Below are positions 45,597 to 53,228 of a DNA stretch of 64,000 nucleotides, piece by piece (position 1 is the stretch's first letter; each line of letters opens with the position of its first letter). The translations under genes and the position numbers were made by a program. The notes beneath the pieces were generated by a model. It had not been told where the DNA came from, did no database searches, and worked only from the letters and a program-made list of their open reading frames with translations. This DNA is from Sphingopyxis lindanitolerans (GTDB taxonomy: Bacteria; Pseudomonadota; Alphaproteobacteria; Sphingomonadales; Sphingomonadaceae). The stretch lies in the NCBI RefSeq assembly GCF_002993885.1, contig NZ_CM009578.1, positions 933,251 to 997,250 of the forward strand, written 5' to 3'.

Positions 45597-45725
45597 GATC
45601 CTCCCCGGAACGGGGAGGGGGACCATCGAAGATGGTGGAGGGGCACGTGCAGTCGAGCGCTGCGATAACCTCCTGTGCCCCTCCACCACCCTATGGGTGG
45701 TCCCCCTCCCCCGTTGGGGGAGGAT
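45597..45725. repeat. Large palindromic element filling the sufC-sufD gap
   Basis: The left arm starts GATCCTCCCCGGAACGGGGA and the right arm ends CCGTTGGGGGAGGATC. Inner blocks ACCATC...TGGTGGAGGGGCAC and GTGCCCCTCCACCA also pair. The right end supplies the GGGGGAGGA ribosome site of sufD. An open frame (45583-45732, ATG to TGA, 49 codons) crosses the element and overlaps the sufC stop and the sufD start, so translation could pass through it. Confidence 0.88.
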
Positions 45726-45728
45726 CGT

Positions 45729-46457
45729 ATGACCGGTACCCTTCCTTCGCGCCGTGACGAAGCTTGGCGTTACAGCGATATAGAGGCGCTGGCGCGCCTC
45801 TGGCCGCTGCCTGCGCCCGAGAGCATCATCGTGCCTGCGGGCGGCGACTTCAAACGTGCGATCGTGCAGGATGCGGGCGAAATCCGGCAGATCGAAATGG
45901 TGCTGGGCAAAGGCGCGGTCGCCCAACTGCATATCCTCAACATCGGCGGCGCCTACGGCCGCATCGAACTCGATGTGACGCTCCACGAAGGCGCCGACTT
46001 CCATCTCGGCGCGGCGCAGATCGGTGGCGGCGCGCAAAATCTCGAGATCATCACGACCGTCACCCATGCAGAGCCCGGCGCGACGTCGCGGCAGGTCGTG
46101 CGCTCGGTGCTCGGCGGCACCGCCACCGGCACCTATCTCGGCAAGGTCGCGGTCGCGCGCGATGCGCAAGCCACCGACAGCGCGCAGGATGTGAAAGCGA
46201 TGCTGCTCGACCGCAGCGCGACCGCGAACGCCAAGCCCGAACTCGAAATCTTCGCGGACGATGTGAAATGCGCGCACGGCTGCGCGATCGGCGAGCTCGA
46301 TGCCATGGCGCTCTATTATCTGCAATCGCGCGGGCTTCCGCCCGGTGAGGCGAAGAAGCTGATGTTGCAGGCGTTCGTCGCCGGCGTGTTCGACGGCGCC
46401 GAGGATGAGGCGCGGCTACAGGAACTGGCGCTGGCGAAGCTGGGGGAATTGGTGTGA
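45729..46457 (+). CDS. sufD: Fe-S cluster assembly protein SufD
   Basis: SufD partners SufB and SufC and helps deliver iron to the nascent cluster. The 242-residue product is shorter than E. coli SufD (423 residues) but has the normal alphaproteobacterial core. This starts RRDEAWRYSDIEALARLWP and has the conserved histidine block EIFADDVKCAHGCAIGELD near the C-terminus, followed by ALYYLQSRGLP and LMLQAFVAGVFD. The ATG at 45729 has its ribosome site in the palindrome. The stop overlaps the possible GTG start of sufS. Confidence 0.93.
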   Translation: MTGTLPSRRDEAWRYSDIEALARLWPLPAPESIIVPAGGDFKRAIVQDAGEIRQIEMVLGKGAVAQLHILNIGGAYGRIELDVTLHEGADFHLGAAQIGGGAQNLEIITTVTHAEPGATSRQVVRSVLGGTATGTYLGKVAVARDAQATDSAQDVKAMLLDRSATANAKPELEIFADDVKCAHGCAIGELDAMALYYLQSRGLPPGEAKKLMLQAFVAGVFDGAEDEARLQELALAKLGELV

Positions 46458-47725
46458 ACTCTGGCACCCAAATCCCCGCTCGCCCTGAGCCTGTCGAAGG
46501 GCCGTCCTTTTCTTCTTCGACGGGTGTGGAAAAGGCAGAACAGGGCTTCGACAAGCTCAGCCCGAACGGGTTTAAGGGAATGCGAGACCAGTTTCCCGGC
46601 CTCACCCCCGGCTGGCATTATCTCGACAGCGCCGCCACCGCGCAGAAGCCGCAAGCCGTCATCGACGCGACCGTCCGGGCGATGGGCCGCGACTATGCGA
46701 CGGTGCACCGCGGTGTTTACGCCCGCTCGGCCGACATGACGCTCGCCTATGAAGCGGCGCGGCGGCGGATCGCGGCGTTTATCGGCGCGACCGACGAGCA
46801 GGTCGCGTTCGTGCGCGGCGCGACCGAGGCGATCAACCTCGTCGCTTATGCGCACCCGAAAAAGGGCCGCGTGCTGCTCTCGACGCTCGAACATCACAGC
46901 AATATCGTGCCGTGGCAGCTCGCGGGATGGCAGATCGACGTCTGCCCGCTGACCGAAGACGGCCGGATCGACCTCGACGCCGCCGAAAAGCTGCTCACCC
47001 CCGAACACACGATGGTTGCCCTGGCCCATGTGTCGAACGTGCTCGGCAGCCCGCTCGACGTCGCGCGCGCGGCAGACCTTGCGCACCGGGTCGGCGCCGA
47101 ACTGTTGATCGACGGCTGCCAGGCGGTGCCGCGCCTGCCGGTCGATGTCGCGGCGCTCGGCTGCGACTATTATGTCTTTTCGGGACACAAGCTTTACGGC
47201 CCCACCGGCATCGGCGTGCTGTGGAGCGACAGGCTCGATGCGCTGGCGCCATGGCAAGGCGGCGGGTCGATGATCGACCGGGTGACCTTCGAAAAGACGA
47301 CCTACGCCCCCGCCCCGACCCGCTTCGAGGCGGGCACCCCCGCGATTATCGAGGCGCTGGGCCTCGCCGCGGCGGTCGATTATGTCACGGACGTAGGCGT
47401 CGAGGCGATCCATGCGCATGAGGCCCTGCTGGTCGCCAGCCTGCGCGAGGCGCTGGCGCGCAAGAACAGCATCACGCTGTTCGGCCCCGAAAACAGCGCC
47501 GGAATCGTCAGTTTTGCGATGGCGGGGGTTCATCCGCACGATATCGGCACTATCTTGGACGAAAGCGGGGTCGCGATCCGCGCCGGGCATCATTGCGCAC
47601 AGCCGCTGATGGCGCATCTGGGCGTGCCCGCGACCGCGCGCGCGAGTTTTGGACTATACAGCAATGACGATGATGTGGCGGCGCTGATCGACGGCCTCGC
47701 CCGCGTCGAAAGGATTTTCGGATGA
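46454..47725 (+). CDS. sufS: Cysteine desulfurase SufS, with possible repeat-encoded N-terminus
   Basis: SufS takes sulfur from cysteine, forming a persulfide used for cluster assembly. The PLP lysine is in FSGHKLYGPTG (K246 in this numbering). The catalytic cysteine is in AGHHCAQPL (C381). The DSAATAQKP start and the TVHRGVYARS segment are typical of group II desulfurases. Two starts are possible. GTG 46454 overlaps the sufD stop (GTGA) and gives a 423-residue protein, of which residues 11-40 derive from a palindromic repeat. ATG 46580 gives the usual 381 residues but has AAGGGA directly abutting it, too close for good initiation. The GTG start is used here. Confidence 0.92.
   Translation: MNSGTQIPARPEPVEGPSFSSSTGVEKAEQGFDKLSPNGFKGMRDQFPGLTPGWHYLDSAATAQKPQAVIDATVRAMGRDYATVHRGVYARSADMTLAYEAARRRIAAFIGATDEQVAFVRGATEAINLVAYAHPKKGRVLLSTLEHHSNIVPWQLAGWQIDVCPLTEDGRIDLDAAEKLLTPEHTMVALAHVSNVLGSPLDVARAADLAHRVGAELLIDGCQAVPRLPVDVAALGCDYYVFSGHKLYGPTGIGVLWSDRLDALAPWQGGGSMIDRVTFEKTTYAPAPTRFEAGTPAIIEALGLAAAVDYVTDVGVEAIHAHEALLVASLREALARKNSITLFGPENSAGIVSFAMAGVHPHDIGTILDESGVAIRAGHHCAQPLMAHLGVPATARASFGLYSNDDDVAALIDGLARVERIFG
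46478..46575. repeat. REP-like palindromic element at the sufD-sufS junction
   Basis: GCTCGCCCTGAGCCTGTCGA starts the left arm and GGCTTCGACAAGCTCAGCCC lies in the right arm. It belongs to the same family as the element at 356-448. It lies within the first 41 codons of the long sufS frame without a stop codon, and its peptide (RPEPVEG ... GFDKLSPNG) is typical of translated repeats, not of SufS. Confidence 0.85.
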
Positions 47726-48201
47726 GCGATAACGGGATTCGGATCGAGGAAGTCGAAAGCGTCGAAGCGCCGCCGAAAGCGCGCGTCGGGGATATCGAGC
47801 CCGCCCCGGAAACGATGAACGCGAAGCTCGAGCGCAAGCGCGACTATCTGGAGGGCTTTCTGGCCGCCAAGCCCGCCGAGGCCGATCCGCACGCGGTCGG
47901 CGGCGACCTTTACGAAGCCGTGGTGGGGGCGCTCAAGGATATTTATGACCCGGAAATTCCGGTCAATATCTATGATCTTGGCCTGATCTATAATGTCGAG
48001 ATCGACGAGGGGCATGTCCTGGTCACGATGACGCTGACGACCCCGCACTGCCCGGTCGCCGAATCGATGCCTGCCGAGGTCGAACTGCGCGTCGGCGCGG
48101 TGCCGGGGGTCGGCGATGCCGAGGTCAATCTCGTCTGGGATCCGCCGTGGTCGCCGCAGAATATGAGCGACGAGGCCCGGCTGGAACTCGGAATGCTGTG
48201 A
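47722..48201 (+). CDS. sufT: SufT (DUF59) Fe-S assembly factor
   Basis: A 159-residue MIP18/DUF59 protein involved in Fe-S cluster maturation or transfer. The domain is clear: LKDIYDPEIPVNIYDLGLIY with the conserved aspartate-proline turn, then LTTPHCPVAESMP with the conserved cysteine and the C-terminal VWDPPWSPQNMSDEARLELG. The first 60 residues are a less conserved, charged extension. The ATG overlaps the sufS stop by 4 nt (ATGA). It is a common member of SUF operons in alphaproteobacteria. Confidence 0.94.
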   Translation: MSDNGIRIEEVESVEAPPKARVGDIEPAPETMNAKLERKRDYLEGFLAAKPAEADPHAVGGDLYEAVVGALKDIYDPEIPVNIYDLGLIYNVEIDEGHVLVTMTLTTPHCPVAESMPAEVELRVGAVPGVGDAEVNLVWDPPWSPQNMSDEARLELGML

Positions 48202-48206
48202 TTTAG

Positions 48207-48237
48207 CCCCTTCTCCCCTTGCGGGAGAGGGGAAGGA
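48207..48237. repeat. Short hairpin in the sufT-sufA gap
   Basis: CCCCTTCTCCCC and GGGAGAGGGGAAGG form a GC-rich near-palindrome around TTGC. It contributes the AAGGAG ribosome site of sufA, much as the longer elements do for sufB and sufD. Confidence 0.6.
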
Positions 48238-48244
48238 GTTTGAA

Positions 48245-48595
48245 ATGACGTCATTGAAAACCCGTCCCGCCGCGGTGACGCTGACCGCGAACGCCGAAGC
48301 GCGCGTTACCGCGCTGATGGCGGCTGCGCCCGCGGGCGCGATCGGGGTCCGCCTGTCGACCCCGCGCCGCGGCTGTTCGGGGCTCGCTTACTCGGTCGAC
48401 TATGTCACCGAAGAACAGAAGTTCGACGAGCGGATCGAGACGCCCGGCGGCGTCTTTTACATCGACGGCGCGTCGGTGCTGTATCTGATCGGCAGCGTCA
48501 TGGACTGGGTCGAGGATGATTTCGCCGCGGGCTTCGTCTTCCAGAACCCCAACGCCAAGGGCGAATGCGGCTGCGGCGAAAGCTTCACCGTTTAA
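48245..48595 (+). CDS. sufA: A-type Fe-S carrier protein SufA
   Basis: A 116-residue A-type carrier (HesB/IscA family) that receives clusters from SufBCD and delivers them to target proteins. The three cysteines of the family are present: C44 in RRGCSGLAYSVDYV, and C108 and C110 in GECGCGESF. It has the usual length and no additional domain. AAGGAG lies 6 nt ahead of the ATG at 48245. It is the last gene of the operon; its end overlaps the convergent extensin-like gene by 4 bp. Confidence 0.96.
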   Translation: MTSLKTRPAAVTLTANAEARVTALMAAAPAGAIGVRLSTPRRGCSGLAYSVDYVTEEQKFDERIETPGGVFYIDGASVLYLIGSVMDWVEDDFAAGFVFQNPNAKGECGCGESFTV

Positions 48596-49317
48596 CGGCA
48601 GACCGTCCGGCCAAACGCTCGCTTCGCCATGTCGAGATGGAAGTGGGTGGCGTGCGCGGCATTGTGATCGGGCGACAGCACCGTGCTGAACAGGCCGCAC
48701 GATCCGTCGCGCACCGCGTGCAGGAATTCGCTCCGCACATCCTCGTCCTTCCAGTCGTTGACCAGCGAGATGCGCGTGCCATCGGCTAGGATGAAGGCGG
48801 AAATGTCGATCGCATTGGCGGTCGAATGCTCGCTCTGCGCGCCCTGCCCCGCGATCTTGCGGCAATTATAGCTGCCGAGATTTTCGAGCTCGACGACCTT
48901 CTGGCCGAAATATTTCCGCGCCGCGGGCTGCACGACATCGCGCGTCCACAGCGCCATCGCGGCGGTCACCGCGCATCCCGGCGCCACGTTCGCGGGCCGC
49001 ATCGTCGGCACCAGCCGGTCGCCGGTCAATATCATGCGCTGGCTCGCGCGGCATATCCCCCGCCCCACCACCGGACGCCGCAGATAGCCGGCCTTCGCGC
49101 GGTCGAACGCCGCGAAGCAGGCGGCATCGTCGGCAGCAAACCCCACCAGCTTGCGATGCGTCGCCCAGCCCCGCGGATGAGCGAGTTCGAACCGTGCGCC
49201 GGGGAAATGCTCGGGATGATCCTTCGCCCACCCGATCGCCCAGATCGCGCCGAGCGTCAGCAGCACGGCGACGGCGAGCCAGGTCAGATAGGAGCGAAGA
49301 CTTGTCACGCGCCTCAA
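48592..49317 (-). CDS. Extensin-like family protein
   Basis: A 241-residue protein with one N-terminal membrane anchor (YLTWLAVAVLLTLGAIWAIG) and an extensin-like C-terminal domain. That domain resembles the D,D-peptidase/M15 zinc fold. SEHSTANAIDISAF and the later HATHFHLDMA hold the His/Asp residues that would bind zinc. Two cysteine pairs (CAVTAA, SYNCRKIAG) are typical of the exported family. It would act on peptidoglycan in the periplasm, but the activity has not been demonstrated for this family. The ATG at 49317 lies 28 bp downstream of the P450 stop, on the same strand. Confidence 0.85.
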   Translation of the reverse strand: MRRVTSLRSYLTWLAVAVLLTLGAIWAIGWAKDHPEHFPGARFELAHPRGWATHRKLVGFAADDAACFAAFDRAKAGYLRRPVVGRGICRASQRMILTGDRLVPTMRPANVAPGCAVTAAMALWTRDVVQPAARKYFGQKVVELENLGSYNCRKIAGQGAQSEHSTANAIDISAFILADGTRISLVNDWKDEDVRSEFLHAVRDGSCGLFSTVLSPDHNAAHATHFHLDMAKRAFGRTVCR

Positions 49318-49345
49318 ATGGCGCGCGCGACGCCGCCGGGCAAGC

Positions 49346-50737
49346 TCAGAGCGGTTCGAACGTCACCATCAGCCCATCCTTCGGGCGCGGGATCGGCAGC
49401 ATCTGCCATTCGGGCGCATAGTTTTCGCGCACGGTGATCCGATGCGTCGTCACGACATGGTGGAAAAAGATTTTCGCCTGCATATAGGCGAAGTGCAGCC
49501 CCAGGCACATATGCGCGCCGCCGCCAAAGGGAACCCAGGCATATTTGTGCCGCTCGCGCGCCGCCTCGGGCGCAAAGCGCATCGGGTCGAAAGTCTCGGG
49601 CTCGGGCCAATGTTCCGCCATCATGTGGGTGAAGGCGGGGCTCACCCCGACGCTGGTGCCGGCGGGAATGCGATAGCCACCGAATTCGAAATCGCGAAGC
49701 GCGCGGCGCGGAAAGGTCGGCACCGGGGGGACGAGGCGCAGCGATTCCTTGAACGCCCATTCGGTCATCTCAAGCTCGCCGAGGCTGTTGTGCCCGACCC
49801 CCTCGCCCGCCGGGGCGACGCTCAGCATCTCCTCGCGCAGCCTGTCCTGCCATTCGGGATGTTTCGCGAGCATCCAGACCATCGACGTCACCGAACTGGT
49901 GATGGTGTCGTGCGCCGCCATCATCAGGAAATTCATATGATCGACGATCGCATCGACCGACAGATAGGCGCCGTCATCGTCCCTGGCGCGGCAGATCTGG
50001 CTGAAGATATCCTCGCCCGCGCCCTCGCGGCGCTCGGGCACCATCTTGCTGAAATAATCGACCAGAAAGGCGCGCCCCTTCGCGCCGCGCCCCATGGCGG
50101 TGAAGGGCAGCGGGCGGCGCACGACGCCGATCGACGCCTGCACCATGTCTACGAACGCCTTGTTGACCTTGTCGGCCTCTGGCCCCCACGGGATACCGAG
50201 AAAGCTGGTCGCGGCCAGATCGAGCGTCAATTCCTTGATCGCGGGATAGAATTTGAAGCTCTTGCCGCTCCATGCCTGGACGCGGTCGCGGATACCGTCG
50301 TTCAGCGATTCGGCATAATGGCGCATCGGCTCGGGCTTGAAGGCGACCGACAGCACCTTGCGGTCGGCACGGTGCTTTTCGAAATCCATCAGCATCAGCC
50401 CGCGCGGGAACAGCAGGTTGAGCACCGGACCCCAGCCCTGTTCGGACGAGAATATCTTGTCGCGGTCGAACATGATGAGTTCGTTCGCTTCCGGCCCGTG
50501 CAGCGCGATGCTGCGGCCGCCGAAGCTGTTGTTGCGATAGACGCGGCCATATTTGGCAACCATCCGCCGCGCGAAACCCGGATAGTCGCGCAATTGTTCG
50601 AGCGTGTTGCCGATCAGCGGCAGACCATCCTCGCCCGGAATATGATCGAGCACGCTCTCCGGGCTGCGCGGCAACCAATGCGCCGTGTCGGGTCCGAATC
50701 GATCTTCCGACCATGTGAATTTCGCCGGGGCATTCAT
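49346..50737 (-). CDS. Cytochrome P450
   Basis: A 463-residue soluble P450 monooxygenase. The heme-thiolate motif FGGGAHMCLG (Cys411), the ExxR motif in FKESLRLVP and the oxygen-activating I-helix segment AAHDTITSSVT are all present. The sequence resembles the CYP120/CYP51-like bacterial groups that act on terpenoids, retinoids or fatty acids, but the substrate cannot be told. The ATG at 50737 has GAGG eight bases ahead; an ATG at 50758 would add seven residues. No ferredoxin or reductase gene is adjacent, so the electron donor must be encoded elsewhere. Confidence 0.92.
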   Translation of the reverse strand: MNAPAKFTWSEDRFGPDTAHWLPRSPESVLDHIPGEDGLPLIGNTLEQLRDYPGFARRMVAKYGRVYRNNSFGGRSIALHGPEANELIMFDRDKIFSSEQGWGPVLNLLFPRGLMLMDFEKHRADRKVLSVAFKPEPMRHYAESLNDGIRDRVQAWSGKSFKFYPAIKELTLDLAATSFLGIPWGPEADKVNKAFVDMVQASIGVVRRPLPFTAMGRGAKGRAFLVDYFSKMVPERREGAGEDIFSQICRARDDDGAYLSVDAIVDHMNFLMMAAHDTITSSVTSMVWMLAKHPEWQDRLREEMLSVAPAGEGVGHNSLGELEMTEWAFKESLRLVPPVPTFPRRALRDFEFGGYRIPAGTSVGVSPAFTHMMAEHWPEPETFDPMRFAPEAARERHKYAWVPFGGGAHMCLGLHFAYMQAKIFFHHVVTTHRITVRENYAPEWQMLPIPRPKDGLMVTFEPL

Positions 50738-50910
50738 GCGCGAGACCTCGTCCATCATTGCGGTTGGCCCGAGGCTATCGAACTACTGACATCAATGCAA
50801 GTAAGCCCTTTTCGGAGCGTGACCTCCATTCACCGCAAATTCAACTCGACTCGCGCAATCTGGCACCCAAGATGACGGGTGGTATCCGTTGATCCGCAAA
50901 GGACAAGATC

Positions 50911-51735
50911 ATGCCCCAGAATATCAGGCGCTCTCTCTCCATCGCGCTCGGCGCGCTCGCGACGACGACGCTCGGCGGTTGCTATTATGGCGACGTCAAC
51001 AGCAGCAGCTATGCCGGCGGCGACTGCGCGTCGCGCTATGGCGCAGATTATTATGACAGCGACGGCTATGCCTATGACGACGGCTATGGCTATGACTGCT
51101 ACGACGCGGCCGATTATGGCGGCGGCTTCGCGCAGATCGGCTTCGGCGGCGGCTGGTACGACGATTATTATTATCCGGGCTACGGCATGTGGGTCTTCGA
51201 CAGCTACCGCAACCGCTACCCGCTGCGCGGCCAATATCTGAACTATTGGGGCGGCCGCCGGGCGTGGTGGCAACATCACAAGGATCGTCCGGGCAAGGGT
51301 AATTGGACCCCCAAGCCCGGCCAGGGCAACCACGACGGCAAGCCCGGCCGTCCCGGCGGCTGGAATCCCGGCGATCACGGCGGCCTGGGCGGAAGGCCTC
51401 CCCATGGCGCGGCGCCAGGCACGCCGCCGACCGCCGCCACGCCGAGCCGCCCCGATCACGGCCCCGGCGCGGCGCGTCCAAACCGGCCGCGGCCGGGCGA
51501 CAGCGGCAGCGCGCGCCCGCCGCGTAACTGGTCGCCCGGCGCGAACGGCCCCCGCCGCCCGCAGACCACGGCGCCCGCACCGGCGACGCCGCCCACAGCC
51601 CGGCCCTCCGCAGCAAGACCGGCGGCGCCCGTCGCACGCCCGGCCCCACCGGCGGCGCGCAGCGCACCACCGGCCGCGCCGCGACGGGCGACGCCCCCCA
51701 AGCGGTCGGAAAGCCGCCACGAACGTCCGCAATAA
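50911..51735 (+). CDS. Putative lipoprotein, Tyr/Gly-rich then Pro/Ala/Arg-rich
   Basis: A 274-residue exported protein of unusual composition. The signal SLSIALGALATTTLGGC ends in a lipobox cysteine. The next 80 residues are rich in Tyr, Asp and Gly in short repeats (YDSDGYAYDDGYGYD). The last 150 residues are a disordered Pro/Ala/Arg/Gly tail (repeats such as ARPAAPVARPAPPAAR). No domain is recognised. The composition suggests a surface-exposed or cell-wall-associated, intrinsically disordered protein. A long opposite-strand open frame exists but looks like a GC-driven shadow. Confidence 0.65.
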   Translation: MPQNIRRSLSIALGALATTTLGGCYYGDVNSSSYAGGDCASRYGADYYDSDGYAYDDGYGYDCYDAADYGGGFAQIGFGGGWYDDYYYPGYGMWVFDSYRNRYPLRGQYLNYWGGRRAWWQHHKDRPGKGNWTPKPGQGNHDGKPGRPGGWNPGDHGGLGGRPPHGAAPGTPPTAATPSRPDHGPGAARPNRPRPGDSGSARPPRNWSPGANGPRRPQTTAPAPATPPTARPSAARPAAPVARPAPPAARSAPPAAPRRATPPKRSESRHERPQ

Positions 51736-51823
51736 TCGCTGGAGCAATCAACGATCGGCGAGCGGCGGGCGCTCGTCGGTCATCATATCCTCACCCGTGA
51801 GAAACAGGGCGCGACGGGGGCGG

Positions 51824-53155
51824 TCAGCCGGAGGAGGCAGCCGCCGCCGGCGCATCGTCGTCGACCCCCGCCGCAACGACGGTCGCGGCGACAAGGTCGC
51901 CGATCACGTTGAGCACGGTGCGGCACATATCGAGGAAGCGGTCGACCCCCAGCACCAGCCCGATACCCTCGGGCGGCACCCCGACCGAAGCGAGGATCAG
52001 CGCGATCACCGGCAGCGAGCCCGCCGGGACGCCCGCGGTGCCGATGCCGCCGAGGATGCACACGAGCATCACCGAAATCTGCTGGGTCAGCGTCAGGTCG
52101 ATGCCAAAGAATTGCGCGAGGAAGATCACCGTCACGCCTTCGAACATCGCGGTGCCGTTCTGGTTCGCGGTGGCGCCGATCGTCAGGACGAAGCGCGCGA
52201 CCCGGTCGGGGAGGTGGAGCCGGTCGTGCGCGACGCGCAGCGAGGTCGGCAGCGTCGCGTTCGACGAGGCGGTGGCGAAAGCCATCACAAAGGCTTCCTG
52301 CGTTTCGCGGAAAAAGGCCGTCGGCGACTTTTTGGCGAGCGTCTTGAGGATGATCGGAAACACCACGAACATCTGGAGGCCCAGCGCGAGCAGCACGACC
52401 CCGACATAAGCCGACAGCCGGACGATCAGGTCCCAGCCGAAATGCGAGGCGAGGTTGAACATGAAACAGAAGATCGCGATCGGCGCGAGTTGGATGACCA
52501 GGCCGATCAGCCGCATCGCGACTTCGAACACGCCCTCGATCGCGGTCTTCAGCACCTGCGTCTGCGGCGTCTGCACCAGCATCAGCCCGACGCCGAAGAA
52601 GAGGGCGAAGAACATCACCGCAAGCACGTCGTTCTGGCTCATCGCCGAAAAGAAATTGTCGGGAACGATGGCGACGACGGCGTCGATCCCCGATTTCGCT
52701 TCATGCGCGTCGCGGATGATCGACCCCGCGCGCGCCGCGCCTTCGGCGAGCAGCGACTGCGCGAGCGCCGGATCAACCCCCGCCCCCGGTTGCAGCGCGT
52801 TGACCACGGCGAGGCTGATCGCGACGGCGATCGACGACACCGCGACGGTATAGATAAGCGTGCGCAGCCCAACGGTCTTGAGCGCGCGCATCTCCCCCAT
52901 TTCGGCGACGCCGACGATCAGCGCCGACACGAGCAGCGGGATCACCAGCATGAACAGCAGGCGCAGGAAAATCTGGCCGATCGGGCCGGTGACATAGGTC
53001 GACACCGTGTCGACCCACGGCGCATCGGCGGCGCCATAATAAGCCGCGAGCCCCGCGAGCAGCCCGGCGACAAAGCCGATCAGCATCCGCCATTGCAGCC
53101 GCCGGGCGCGGGCATCCTCGCTCGCGGCCGCCGCCGTCATGCTTGCTTCGGCCAT
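51824..53155 (-). CDS. Dicarboxylate/amino acid:cation symporter (DAACS family)
   Basis: A 443-residue inner-membrane symporter with eight transmembrane helices and two re-entrant hairpins. The serine-rich hairpin is AFATASSNATLPTSLRV, and the TM7 motif is TIGATANQNGTAMFEG. The second hairpin segment is GGIGTAGVPAGSLPVIALIL, and TM8 carries VDRFLDMCRTVLNVIGD. These are the marks of GltP/DctA/GltT proteins, which import glutamate, aspartate or C4-dicarboxylates with H+ or Na+. The substrate is not fixed. It is followed at its 5' side by another anion transporter gene on the same strand. Confidence 0.93.
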   Translation of the reverse strand: MAEASMTAAAASEDARARRLQWRMLIGFVAGLLAGLAAYYGAADAPWVDTVSTYVTGPIGQIFLRLLFMLVIPLLVSALIVGVAEMGEMRALKTVGLRTLIYTVAVSSIAVAISLAVVNALQPGAGVDPALAQSLLAEGAARAGSIIRDAHEAKSGIDAVVAIVPDNFFSAMSQNDVLAVMFFALFFGVGLMLVQTPQTQVLKTAIEGVFEVAMRLIGLVIQLAPIAIFCFMFNLASHFGWDLIVRLSAYVGVVLLALGLQMFVVFPIILKTLAKKSPTAFFRETQEAFVMAFATASSNATLPTSLRVAHDRLHLPDRVARFVLTIGATANQNGTAMFEGVTVIFLAQFFGIDLTLTQQISVMLVCILGGIGTAGVPAGSLPVIALILASVGVPPEGIGLVLGVDRFLDMCRTVLNVIGDLVAATVVAAGVDDDAPAAAASSG

Positions 53156-53228
53156 CGTCGATTCCCCCTTGGTGCGACACTGAAGGCGCGACCCTAGCGG
53201 CGCGCCAGAACCCGCGCAACCGATGCCG

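Noticed and set aside
50830..51747. 305-codon frame opposite the Tyr/Gly lipoprotein
   Set aside because: Low-complexity Ala/Arg/Val product that arises from the repetitive composition; the plus strand has a lipobox and a normal start.
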